A DNA stretch of 64,000 nucleotides from Arenicola marina (GCA_964019135.1 OZ025256.1:21273911-21337910); one strand, 5' to 3'; counted from the stretch's first letter, positions 25,801 through 38,200 are shown. The notes: generated by a model from the letters alone, not told the origin. A program made the numbers and translations.

Positions 25801-28800
25801 GATCCTAAGCGGCTAAGATCCCGAACGGCTAGGATTCCAAACGGCTAGGATCCCAAACATCTAGGGTCCCAAACAGCTAGGATCCCGAACGGCTAGGATC
25901 CCAAACGGCTAGGATCCCAAACATCTAGGGTCCCAAACAGCTAGGATCCTAAACGGCTAGGACCTCAAAGGCTACGATTCCAAAGGGCCAGTATCCCAAA
26001 CGGTAAGATCCCATAGGCGGGGATCCGAAACGGCTAGGATCCCAAACGGCTATGATCCCCAAACGGCTAGGATCCCAAACGGCTATGAGCCCCAAACAGC
26101 TAGGATCCCAAACAGTTAGGATCGCAAACAGCTAGGATCCTAAACAGCTAGGATCCCAAATGGCTAGAATCCTAGAGGGCCAGGATCCAAAACGGCTAGG
26201 ATCCCAAACATCTAGGGTCCCAAACAGCTAGGATCCCAAGCGGCTAGGATCCCAAAAGGCTACGATTCCAAAGGCCAAGTATCCCAAACGGATAGGATCC
26301 CAAACGGATAGGATCCCAAACGGATAGGATCCCAAACGGCTAAGATCCCATAGGCGGGGATCCGAAACGGCTAGGATCCCAAACGCTTAGGATCCCCAAA
26401 CGGCTAGGATCCCAAATGGCTAGAATCCTACAGGGCCAGGATCCAAAACGGATAGGATCCCAAACGGCCCAAACGGTTAGGATCCTAAACGACTAGGATC
26501 CCAAACGACTAGACTCCCAAACATATAGGATACCAAGCGACTCGGATCCCAAACGGCTAGAATCCCAAACAGCTAGAATCCCAGACAGCTGGGATCCCAA
26601 ACAGCTAGGATCCCAAACGTTCAGAATCTCAAACGTTCAGGATTTCAAACGGCTAGGATTCTAAACGATTAGGATCTCACACGGCTAGAATTCCAAATGG
26701 CTAGTATCCCAAACGGCTAGGTTCCCAAACAGCTAGGTTCCTAAACAGTTAGGAACCCAACCGGTTAAGATCCCAAACCGCTAGGACCCCAAGCTGCTAG
26801 GATACCAAACTGCTAGGATACCAAACACCTAGGATCCCAAACAGCTAGGATCCCAAAGAGCTAGAATCCCAAACGTCTAGGATGCCAAACGACAAGGATC
26901 CCAAACAACTAGAATCCCAAACGGTTAGGTTCCCAAATGGTTAGGATTCCAAACAGCTAGGATCCCAAACGTCTAGCATCCCAAACCGTTAGTATCCCAA
27001 ACGGCTAAGATCCCAAACGGCGATGATCCCAAATGGCTAGAATCGCAAACGGTTAGGATCCCAAACAACTCGGATCAGAAACGGCTAGGATACCAAACAG
27101 CTAGGATACCAAACGGCTAGGAGTCCAATCGAATAGGATACCAAACAGCTAGGATACCAAACAAGTGGGATACCAAACGGCCATGAACTCAAACTGTTAG
27201 GATACCAAACGGTCATGAACTCAAACTGTTAGGACCCCAAACGGCTGGGATCAAAAACGGCTAGGATACCAAACAGTTAGGATACCAAACGGCTAGGATA
27301 CCAAACAGTTAGGATACCAAACGGCTAGGATAGCAAACGGATAGGATTCCAAACAGCTAGGATACCAAACGGCTAGGATACCAAGCGGCTAGGATCTCAA
27401 ACTTCTAGGATCCCAAACGGTCATGAACTCAAACTGTTAGGATACCAAACGGTCATGAACTCAAACTGTTAGGATCCAAAACGGTTAAGAACCCAAAAGG
27501 CTCGGATACCAAACAGCTAGAATCCCAAACGGCTAGGATACCAAACAGCTAGGATACCAAACGGCTAGAATACCAAACGGCTAGGATACTAAACGGCTAG
27601 GATACCAAACAAGTAGGATACCAAACGGCCATGAAATCAAATTGTTATGATACCAAACGGCCATGAACTCAAACTGTTAGGATCCCAAACGGCTGGGATC
27701 AGAAACGGCTAGGATACCAAACAGTTAGGATACCAAACGGCTAGGATACCAAACGGATAGGATCCCAAACAGCTAGGATACCAAACGACTAGGATCTCAA
27801 ACTTCTAGGATCCCAAACGGCTAGGATCCCAAGCGGCTAGGATCTCAAACGGCTAGGACCCCAAGCGGCTAGGTTCCCAAATGGTTAGGATCCCAACCGT
27901 CTAGCATCCCAAACCGTTAGTATCCCAAACGGCTAAGATCCCAACCGGCGATGATCCCAAATGGCTAAGATCGCAAACGGTTAGGATCCCAAACAACTCG
28001 GATCAGAAACGGCTAGGATACCAAACAGCTAGGATACCAAACGGCTAGGAGTCCAAACGAATAGGATACCAAACGGCTAGGAGACCAAAGGGCTAGGATA
28101 CCAAACAAGTAGGAATACCAAACGGCCATGAACTCAAACTGTTAGGATACCAAACGGTCATGAACTCAAACTGTTAGGATCCCAAACGGCTGGGATCAGA
28201 AACGGCTAGGATACCAAACAGCGAGGATACCAAACGGCTAGGATACCAAACGGATAGGATCCCAAACAGCTAGGATACCAAACGACTAGGATCTCAAACT
28301 TCTAGGATCCCAAACGGCTAGGATCCCAAGCGGCTAGGATCTCAAACGGCTAGGATCCCAAGCGGCTAGGATCTCAAACTTCTAGGATCTCAAACGGGCA
28401 TGAGCTCAAACTGTTAGGATACCAAACGGTCATGAACTCAAACTGTTAGGATCCAAAACGGTTGGGATTCCAAACGGCTAGAATTCCAAACGGCTAGGAT
28501 CCCAAAGGGATAGGATTCCAAACGGCTAGGATCCCAAAAGGCTGGGATCCCAAAAGGCTAGGATACCAAACGGCTGGAATCCCAAACGGCTAGGATTCCA
28601 AACGGCTAGGATCCCAAACGGCTAGGATCCCAAACGGCTAGGATTCCAAACGGCTAGGATCCTAAAAGGCTGGGATCCCAAAAGGCTAGGATACCAAACG
28701 GCTGGAATCCCAAACGGCTAGGATTCCAAACGGCTAGGATCCCAAACGGCTAGGATCCCAAACGGCTAGGATTCCAAACGGCTGGGATCCCAAAGGGCTA

Positions 28801-30328
28801 GGATACCAAAGGGCTAGGATCCCAAACGACTAGAATCCCAAACGTGTAGGATGCCAAACGACAAGGATCCCAATCAACTAGAATCCCAAACGGCTAGGTT
28901 CCCAAATGGTTAGGATCCCAGACAGCTAGGATCCCAAAACGTCTAGGATCCCAAACCGTTAGTATCCCAAACGGCTAAGATCCCAAACGGCGATGATCCC
29001 AAATGTCTAGAATCGCAAACGGTTAGAATCCCAAACAACTCGGATCCCAAACGACTAGGATACCAAACAGCTAGGATACCAAACGGCTAGGGTCACAAAC
29101 GGTTAGGTTCCCAAATGGTTAGGATCCCAAACAGCTAGGATCCCAAACGTCTAGCATCCCAAACCGTTAGTATCCCAAACGGCTAAGATCCCAAACGGCG
29201 ATGATCCCAAATGGCTAGGATCGCAAACGGTTAGGATCCCAAACAACTCGGATCAGAAACGGCTAGGATACCAAACAGCTAGGATAACAAACGGCTAGGA
29301 TTCCAAACAAATAGGATACCAAACGGCTAGGATACCAAACGGCTAGGATACCAAACAAGTAGGATACCAAACGGTCATGAACTCAAACTGTTAGGATCCC
29401 AACCGGCTAGGATCTCAAACGGCTAGGATTCCAAACGGATAGGATACCAAACGGATAGGATCCCAAACAGCTAGGGTATCAAACGGTTAGGATCTCAAAC
29501 TTCTAGGATCCCAAACGGCTAGGATCCCAAGCGGCTAGGATCTCAAACGGCAAGGATCCCAAGCGGTTAGGGTATCAAACTTCTAGGATCCCAAACGGTC
29601 GTGAGCTCAAACTGTAGGATACCAAACGGTCATAAACTCAAACTGTTAGGATCCAAAACGGTTAGGATCCCAACCGGCTAGGATCCCAACCGGCTAGGAT
29701 CCCAAACGGCTAGGATTCCAAACGGATAGGATACCAAACGGATAGGATCCCAAACAGCTAGGGTATCAAACGGTTAGGATCTCAAACTTCTAGGATCCCA
29801 AACGGCTAGGATCCCAAGCGGCTAGGATCTCAAACGGCAAGGATCCCAAGCGGTTAGGGTATCAAACTTCTAGGATCCCAAACGGTCGTGAGCTCAAACT
29901 GTAGGATACCAAACGGTCATAAACTCAAACTGTTAGGATCCCAAAAGGCTAGGATACCAAACGGCTGGAATCCCAAACGGCTAGGATTCCAAGCGGCTAG
30001 GATCCCAAACGGCTAGGATTCCAACCGGCTAGGATCCCAAACGGCTAGGATTCCAAACGGCTAGGACTCCAAACGGCTAGGATCTCAAACGGCTAGGATG
30101 CCAAATGGCTTGGATCCTAAACGGCACGGATCCCAAACGGATATGACCCCAAACGGCTAGGAAACCGATCATCATGAGGGGCCGGACAACAGGATCGCCC
30201 CTCTTCCAAGCACTCTAACGCCCGAACTGAGCTAGCCCTGATACATGACTCTCATACGCGCCGGTACCCGACGCGCGAGAGAGCCATGAAGTACACCCCA
30301 CATGAGGCCAGGAATAGACCGATCCATA

Positions 30329-30456
30329 CTTCCACACCAAGCCCCGCCCACGCTTGAGTTCTTCCACACCAAGCCCCGCCCACGCTTGAGTTCTTCCACA
30401 CCAAGCCCCGCCCACTCTTGAGTTCTTCCACACCAAGCCCCGCCCACGCTTGAGTT
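30329..30456. repeat. 32-bp tandem repeat, 4 copies
   Basis: CTTCCACACC starts at 30329, 30361, 30393 and 30425. Each unit contains AAGCCCCGCCCAC, a GC-box/KLF-like word, and copies differ at one or two positions. It explains the repetitive minus-strand frames here, which I do not regard as a protein. Confidence 0.95.
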
Positions 30457-30510
30457 CTTTCTCCTTAATCGGGGGTATGACATTGACAATCACAGCTGAT
30501 TGTAGGTACC

Positions 30511-30652
30511 AGTGAGCACTACTCATCCCTGAAAGTGCCAAGAATGCTGCTTTGTTTGTCCGGCTTGTTTGACCGACATAAACCACGTGGATGACCTTTT
30601 TCACAAAATGATTGGATAACAGCAATAGTGACGTCTGTGAATGGTTGACAGC
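30511..30652 (-). mobile_element. Dispersed repeat, second copy at 45.1 kb
   Basis: Read on the minus strand, it aligns with 45091-45243 through CTGTCAA, TTATCCAATCAT, GTGAAAAA, CCACGTG and CCGGACAAACAAAGCAGCAT. No ORF or ends were defined, so the element class is unknown. Confidence 0.7.
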
Positions 30653-31798
30653 CTTGATCGCGTAGTAAAATACATTTTTTTCTCGACACTCGCTACGTCA
30701 TTTTGGTTTATCTTCCGTCGCGACATTCCCGAAAGGGCGGAGCGACTTTGTATAAACTGCATGCTATTTAGTGCATTGAGGCAAGGCGAACATTAAATAT
30801 GAGGCAACGAATGACAAGTTTAACACTTGTGGAATTCCTTCTTCTCATCCAAAAGTAAAATAGGAAGCGTATAATTTGAAATAAGAAACCTCTGGAAATA
30901 AAAATTTGGTGTCTTTTTGTCGATTCCCTCTCGATACCTTCAATATTAAGCGCGTTATTAATTTATTTCTTCTTTAATTTTTTGACGTCATTGACGGTCA
31001 CAATTCCGCCGAAATGGGTCTTATTGAAGCCGAACAACACTTTGGAATGTGAGGAGGATCAATGAAGCATTGTGCATCAATGTATAACACATGGACCCTG
31101 TGCACAGTGACGTCATTTTGCTCGAAACTTCTTCCTTCGTGCAAAAACAAGCGAAAAAACAGTTGTGTCCTCCAATGCAAAGAACACTGATCTGCAAGTC
31201 ATTTTTTTTCATTGTTCAATGACGTTTAGATTAACCTGTGATCTTGACCCGTCAAGAAATAATCACATTTTTTTCCGGACGATCAGCTATTTTGCACGGA
31301 GCCGTCTACGCTATGCTACGCTATACAGAGCGGGTGCAAACAAACACATAACAAACACACAAATAAAACTTACCGACATATGACGAAAAATCATAGATAT
31401 TTGATATATACTTTGCCCCCTCCCCCCCCCCCTCCCCCTATCAGCACTACCGATAGCACAGTCCACAGAATTTGGGTCACTTTTTTCGACGGCATTAATA
31501 GCGAGCGTAGCGAGCTCTTTAGATAACACACATGCACAAAAATGACAAAATCCATATCTGAATCCCTAACTGTTAAGAGCTTGTGAAATCCACCGGAAGT
31601 CGACCTCCTCCGGCAAAAGCGGAAGCGATCGCACCTTATGTACGCATGCGTGGGTTGTTTTTTCGTAAAGAAGAATTTATCGTCTTAAAACGGAATTCGA
31701 GACTTTGTCGCAACTATAATGATGAGTCGTTGCGATGTAAAAAAAAGGTTATAAAAATGACGATGCATCGATTTTACGGAATAGCTGAATTAATAAAT

Positions 31799-31852
31799 AT
31801 GCCCTCTAATTTGTAGGTAACACCTATGTGTTACCTAAAAATTAGAGGGCAT
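31799..31852. repeat. Hairpin 1 (25-bp arms)
   Basis: The left arm 31799-31823 and right arm 31828-31852 are reverse complements with one mismatch, separated by CTAT. Arm ends read ATGCCCTCTAATT and AATTAGAGGGCAT. Confidence 0.93.
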
Positions 31853-31879
31853 CCTTACTTATTCATTCAACGCTAATCT

Positions 31880-31936
31880 CGTTAGGCGTAAATAAATATG
31901 GGTAGGTGACCTATTCATATTTTTTTACGCCTAACG
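31880..31936. repeat. Hairpin 2 (28-bp arms)
   Basis: Arms 31880-31907 and 31909-31936 are reverse complements with three mismatches. Outer ends are CGTTAGGCGTAAA and TTTACGCCTAACG. The centre TAGGTGACCTA resembles the core of hairpin 1. Confidence 0.9.
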
Positions 31937-32214
31937 CCAATATATATGTTATCAGGTCTCGTGTGACATGTGCATTGATCCCGCAATAGAATCTATTGTA
32001 TGGGTTTTGTCCTCTACGTGTCTCAAAAGCAGCATTGAGCACGCACGGTGACACCATCTTTAAGACGAAAATCGTAGTCGGTGTGTTCGGTTTGTGCGTC
32101 TGTCTGTTTGTCTTGTCGCGCCATATCTGTCGAATGCCTTAAGATACCAACTCAAAAATTTACAAAATGATGCGGAATGGCAATCGTCAGGCTAAGGTCG
32201 TAGATGGGCCATGT

Positions 32215-32233
32215 AGGTCAAAGGTCAAGGTCA
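32215..32233 (+). promoter_or_regulatory. AGGTCA direct repeats (DR1-like)
   Basis: The sequence is AGGTCAAAGGTCAAGGTCA: two AGGTCA half sites one base apart (the DR1 pattern bound by RXR/HNF4-type nuclear receptors), then a third. Binding is not shown. The stretch looks like part of a repeated element. Confidence 0.4.
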
Positions 32234-32564
32234 CAGGAATTTTTCGAAATTCGCTTAACTATTGAAAGATAGGACCAAAAAACGAGAAAATCGCTATAAC
32301 GTTCGCCGTTTCCATTTAATCACGCTGCAAATTATTTCACGTGTTGGGCCCATTAGTACCTTCTATGTCGTCTTTCATTTGTGCAAATCGCCCAAATAGT
32401 TTTCCCACTAAAAAATTCCAAAGTTTAACATGGGACCCTACGCGGGTATTTTGGCGGGAAAATAGCCCCCCCAATTTCTCCATGAAGGGGACATGTCAGA
32501 CAAACGATACCTTGCGTGAGACATGATATTAGTATTTGGGCGCAAAGTACTATATTGATCAAGG

Positions 32565-32606
32565 TCACGCTTCCAAGGTCAAGGTCACAACAAGGTCAAG
32601 GTCACG
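32565..32606 (+). promoter_or_regulatory. Cluster of AAGGTCA half sites
   Basis: Five AAGGTCA words in about 42 bp, several as TCAAGGTCA, the extended half site of ERR/SF-1-type receptors. It could equally be an internal short repeat of a transposon-derived sequence. Confidence 0.4.
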
Positions 32607-33663
32607 AATCAGATCCGCGGTTTGTCTCAAAGTATTCTTCTGAGAGAGGCACAAAAGAAATATGCTCTCAGATTTCACCTCACATTATAGTTTTCGAGCT
32701 ATTGGATGGTTAAATTTGACCCGAATAAAAATGGAGAAAAATCGCTGTATCTACATAAATGTAGATAGACTTCCTGTATGTCGTGGAATACGTACCAATA
32801 TTACTGACATCATGTGTGCCAAATACCATTCAAATCAGACCAGTGCTTTGCACGCAATAAAACAAAAAAATGTAACATGGCCGATCCCATTATAAAGCTT
32901 CGATACGCCAAATGACTCACGGCGCGCTGACATTTTGGCCTATACTCTGTCAGTAATGCATGTACATAGTCGGCACTCGCTATATATATTCCAGTTGCAC
33001 TTATCCCCAGATGATAATGAAATGATTATAGTGCAGATTATAGATTATAGATGATAATGACATGATTATAGTGTATTCATTCGCCAGATGTCGCTTCATT
33101 TCTCCCCGAAACGCAGCGCCGTCTGGCGAACGTTTATCCCTTCTCTGGCAAAGCAAAAAAAAACATAAAATGATTCAGCTTCGTGAACATTTCATGCCAT
33201 GCTGGTTCATGTCAGCATGCCATAGCATTGTGTTAATATTGACGGAGTGTCTGTCATTCAATACGAATTCGACAATGGGTGAGCGAATGAGCATGCGATG
33301 GCCTTCAAAACGTAACGGCAGTGACGACGGGTAGGTGATGAGGTGAGGCCAATGCTATTCATTATTGCTATTGATGGAGGAAAATACAGATATATTCGCG
33401 TGATGTTGGCACAGAGATAAACAGGTTACAAAGATCTATAGACGGCCCGACTATGAGTCTATAGGTGGCCCATAGTCGTTTCCCCGTTCAACTTGCTGTC
33501 GCCTTTCAACTGTTTAAATCGGCCCGCTGATACCACATATAACTTTTATAACATTGTTGCAGTGCTTGTATACATATATACATCGTCTATTCACTTCAAT
33601 GCTTTCATAAACATAAACTAATTAATCCATTGTGCATTTGTTTTTTGGGTGTTCCATTATAAG

Positions 33664-33804
33664 CTTGGGGGTCCAGATGTTACAAAAATTCCAAATTGGA
33701 CAGCCAAACATCCGGGTGCCTATATACACCCCGAACACGGAAAGGGTTGTTGCGAATTGCTGGCAGACCCAACCAGAGCATATTGGTATATACACTTTGG
33801 CAAA
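33664..33804 (+). CDS. Possible orphan exon, unrecognised
   Basis: A 141-nt open stretch (47 codons) follows a TTCCATTATAAG acceptor-like site and ends at a strong GTAAGTATC donor. It encodes a peptide rich in G, P, H and aromatic residues (for example NWTAKHPGAYIHPEHGKGCC, DPTRAYWYIHF). A second AACAG acceptor 57-62 bp on leads to NGISW-stop. I do not recognise the domain and could not chain it to other exons. It may be a fragment of another gene or of a transposon. Confidence 0.25.
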
Positions 33805-34584
33805 GTAAGTATCAAAATTTTAACTTGTTTGTCTTTAATTATCATCGTGTAGTGCTATTTTTAACAGAACGGGATTTCGTGGTAACGCATGTTACTTCTT
33901 GCTACTAAATAATGCAGAACAGACCAGGAGATCGTTTCAGCAAGAGTTACGAGCTCGTAACCCTTTATTTTACATTCTAATTAATTTAACGATTGGTTGT
34001 GAGTTGGCGAGCAGGAGATATTAGCGTTATTCATCGATTATTGGGGTGCAACCATTGTCTACAATTTCTTTCTGAGAAGCACAACAACTTTAAGTCGACC
34101 TTAGGCCTAGTTATATACGCGTCAAATGCTATAATTTACGAGGTGCTAGCGAAATGACCGGCAAAAATCAGTCATCTGTGCGATGCCTTCTCATGCCTTT
34201 GACACGATCTTATGCCCCTTGGCATTCGTCAAAAGATGCGCCATTCAAAAAGACAAAATGGCGCACTCCCCGTTGTCCCTGATAAGCGTTTGGTCGTGTA
34301 CGGGCAAATTAATCAACCTAATAACACTTTATTTCGATCAGAGGCATCCCTAAAATCCTAAACTGAAACAACTAAATTAAATATCCACATGTGCCTTTAA
34401 TTAGAGAACCTCCCCATACCCTTTTGCATCCATATTTTCTTTGAAACCAAGATGATCCAATGTGAGATCAAAATCAAAAATGATTTAGTTCTGAAAGAAT
34501 CTGCCAGGCGCGCCCCGCTCTCGCCATTAAGTGTTTTTTATTACATGATTCGCTTGATACAATTGTATTGTTATATCTTTTAGA

Positions 34585-35248
34585 ATGGCGGCCATTTTCA
34601 TTGCTGCGGTGGCGTCACTAGCGCTGACGACCGTTGTTGCAGGTAAGGGAATCTTAAATAATTACCCGAGATACAACTGTGGCGTATTTCTGGAAAGAAA
34701 GTGTTTCGCAAGCTTAGTATTAGCATTAGCTTCAGTCCACATGACGGTCGTAGGCGTGGGCTCAGATGTGCGTAGGGCACCAGGTTTTTTCTCCAGATGC
34801 GTCTAGTAGAGCTGAGGTGGCCGGGACAGACCAATCGGATGTCCCTCGTATGGCTGTGTCCGGAAGCGATTTGATTCCATATCCGGTAGAAGCAGTAAAC
34901 AATTAACATTATACCGATAATATTCAACTTTCCGTTTTACGTGATATTCCGCAATGGACTTTTGGTATTTGTCTATGAAACCATGGCTATCAAACGCGTC
35001 CGTCTATTACTTTATGCTTCTTCACTCAAGTTCCTCGCTCTGATTTCAGATAAACCCAACATCCTGTTCATCATTGCTGACGATTTGGGTACGTTTGGTC
35101 TACTTACTAGCAATCTAGCAATTTGTTGTGTAAGAATGTAATGTTTCTTTCTAACTTGTGTTCAAGCTTTTTTTTTCTTCAGTTCTTTGAGCTCATAAGC
35201 TTCGACTGCCGCTCGCTGCATTAGCATTGTATTGCTGATTTCGGCTGA

Positions 35249-35279
<31 letters not shown>

Positions 35280-38200
35280 TATTATTATTATTATAGCTGT
35301 AAGAATTTTATATGCAACCATCTAACTTTTGTATGATTTGCCGACATTGGGTACCGCAGTGACTATGTCATCAGCCCGAATATCGACGAACTGGCGACCA
35401 CCGGAGTGATTCTGGACTACAACTACGTACAGGTTGCCTGCACCCCGTATGTATACCAGTAGCATATTTACATATATTCTACATTCAGGGTACGGCTGTG
35501 ACCAACCGGCGAGCACCCATATTTGTGTAAATTTTAAATTATAATATATTGGCTTTAAAATGGTATTACAAATCCAGAAAATTAGAAAGCGATATCTGTG
35601 AAGAATAAAGACGTCTTAAACCTAAGACGCAAACCGGGGGCTCCCCCGAAACTTGTGACGTCAATACGTTATTGCACATGACGACAAGAGACGAAAAGTG
35701 CTGCAAGAATTCCATAATGGCCTTTTCCATGTGTTGGCGATGGTGTATGTCTATGGCCACTCCATCGTGTTTCCATCGCGCCTCTTGTAATGCAATGCGC
35801 GATACAATGTGCAATGTATTCAAACAGTTGTTTCCCACCAAATTCTTCTGAGCGTTACGTGACCTACGTCACGGATTTTGTGTGTTATTGCGCCATCTTA
35901 TGGATGCTGAGCAGGCTCCTGGCAATACATTTTAAGTGATAAGAAGAAATAGTTCTTGCACTATTTAAAAGTTAAAATGTAACAATTTTTTTTTTTTTTT
36001 TACCGTGGCATGATTTTAGCGAGAAACAACTGCTCGCATAGCTTTAAGGAAATGTTTTGTGTGCGCGAAAATAATTTTCTTTTTGAGACGACAAACTAGA
36101 TTTGTCACGCATGAAATATGTCTCTCTTGTTCAAACCCAGCCCTAAAGACATATAGGCATGTCCACAAAACAAACCAAACATTTTGTGATTTTGCTCTTC
36201 TATCATACAAGTCTATAGACTATAACTGTCATAAACAATCTGTGAAATGTCTTGTGTTTCTCGCCAGGTCTCGCCACGCCTTCCTTTCCGGCAGATATCC
36301 CTTCCGCACCAGGATGATGGTAGGTGACAAATTACACATACCATCCTTAACCGGCTAGGCTATTAGGCTATACATCCAGACGAAATGTAGCTTTAAAATG
36401 CGGATAGTCCGGTATGAGCTAACTGAGGAACAGTGACAGCCCATTCAGATTTATCTCAGGAACAAAGATAGTCCGTTATGAGTTAATTGAGGAATAGTGA
36501 CAGCCCATTCAGATTTATCTCAGGAACAATGATAGTCCGTTATGAGTTAACCGCGGAAAAATTATAGACCATTAATATTTATCTGAGTAACAGTGATTGC
36601 CCGTTGAGAGTTATCTCAGGAACAACGATAGCCCATTAAGATTTGTCTGAGTAACAATGACAATGTGATAAACAAAAACAGCCCGTTGAGCGTGATAGAG
36701 TGTCTGGTCAATGTCTTGCACCACTTAAACGAAACACAACGTGTGGTTGCCATGATGATGGACTATTTTAATCATGCAAGGCTTACTATAACGTCCATAA
36801 AATCAGATGAAGCGCTGCTTATAATCGTAGAAAACAACTTTCACAAACGTTCTTGAGTTTATGAATGTTTTTAAGCAAGAAGTGTTTGTCATGTGCTTCC
36901 TTTCTCAGCACGGTGTTATCGGAGACCAGTGCGCCCATTGCTCGCCAACGGATCTGACCTACCTGCCAGAGAGACTCAAGGAACTGAACTACAACACCTA
37001 TCTAGTCGGCAAGTGAGCAAACATTTAATGGATATTATTACAGTAAACCCCTGTAAAAAAACGTTTCCTTTAATAAAGGCGTTACCATTTTGGCAATGTA
37101 AGGATTTAATCGATATTTTGAGAGTGAGAATGAGTTTCATTTAAAGTGTTGCCGTGCCACGATGAACAGTTAATGTTAGCTTTTTAACTTAATTGTTTCT
37201 AACACGTCTCCAAATGAATATATATAATCATGAAGTGAAACTTCTTTAGGCAGCTGATCGGGAGACTCGGTCACATTGCCGCCTAATACGTGAGATACGT
37301 AGGATAAAGTCCAAGGGACACCAAATTAACGGATAATGGTCCGAGGAAGTTCGAAGACCCATTGTTATCCCATTACGTCGTTTACCGGGGACATTAACTT
37401 GAGCAAATTCCACGTCTCAAGCCGACTACAATGCAGAAAAATAATGTCGCAATAAAGTGACGTCACCCATGGATTTTGCAAAGCAGTATACTAATCTTTA
37501 ACCATTACGGGGGCGGAACTAGGAATTTGCAAAGGGGGGCTGGGGTGGTTGCTCTCTGAAAACTTGCGACCGGGCGTGTATGCATCCGAAAATCTTAAGA
37601 CCGGGGATGGGGGTGCTCGGAGAACCCGACTTTTGCTAATTATGGCTAAGTTCATAAGAGGGAAGCGTTGCCCCCTTACCCCCCCCCCCCTTAGATCCGC
37701 CCCTGCATTATATGACTTGCTGTGTCTTGTCCCACCTGGCTCCCCATCTAGATGGCACTTGGGCTTCTGCCAGGAAGGTTGTCTGCCGTGGAACAGAGGC
37801 TTCGACCACTTCTACGGCTGTCTGGGAGGCGCTGAGGACTTCTACACCCACAGCCACGGTCAGTACGCATTGTTTACTATCGCCCCCAAGTCTTGTCCAA
37901 GTCCAATGGGCCGTGAACCTAAATTCCGTATTTGGTAGAGTGGAATGTGGCCCTTTATTAACATTAGAGTCATTATATGTCTCAAATGCATAGACCTTTG
38001 TACTTGGTACGTATGGGTGATTCTCTCAGCAGATATCACCACTGTTGGATGCGCTCTCTGCCTTCGACCCTCTCCGCAAGGGCTCCATTATATCTCTGTT
38101 GTCGCCTTCTGCCTTAATGCATGTTCACACTCGCCCGCCAAAGTTCACTCGCAGTTAGCACTTTTTCAAAATGGTACAAGATTTATGTTGCTGTATTAAG

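Larger units (their letters stand above)
12955..30162. repeat. Giant 16-bp minisatellite with higher-order structure
   Basis: The stretch is almost entirely tandem copies of GGATCCCAAACGGCTA, roughly a thousand monomers over 17.2 kb. Variants include GATACCAAACGGCTAC, AACATCTAGGGTCCC and short 15-bp forms such as AATCGGTAGGATCCC. The central part (about 14-26 kb) is organised in near-identical multimers. The right part (about 26.0-30.1 kb) is far more divergent and carries its own variants (CATGAACTCAAACTGTTAG). Frequent TAG in every frame leaves no long ORF, so it is non-coding. I see no gene, transposon or RNA gene inside. Confidence 0.98.
30653..33663. other. No gene recognised
   Basis: AT-rich DNA without a supported exon. 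It holds two hairpins (31799-31936), the AGGTCA-rich stretches at 32215-32233 and 32565-32606, and an interspersed-repeat-like block at about 32030-32900. Confidence 0.5.

Noticed and set aside
12955-30162. CRISPR-like array of short repeats
   Set aside because: There are no unique spacers between repeats; monomers are directly head to tail, and the genome is animal with introns.
30215-30625. A 136-codon minus-strand ORF with repeated GLVW motifs
   Set aside because: It is explained by the 32-bp GC-box tandem repeat and a dispersed element; the 32-bp period also shifts frame at each unit.
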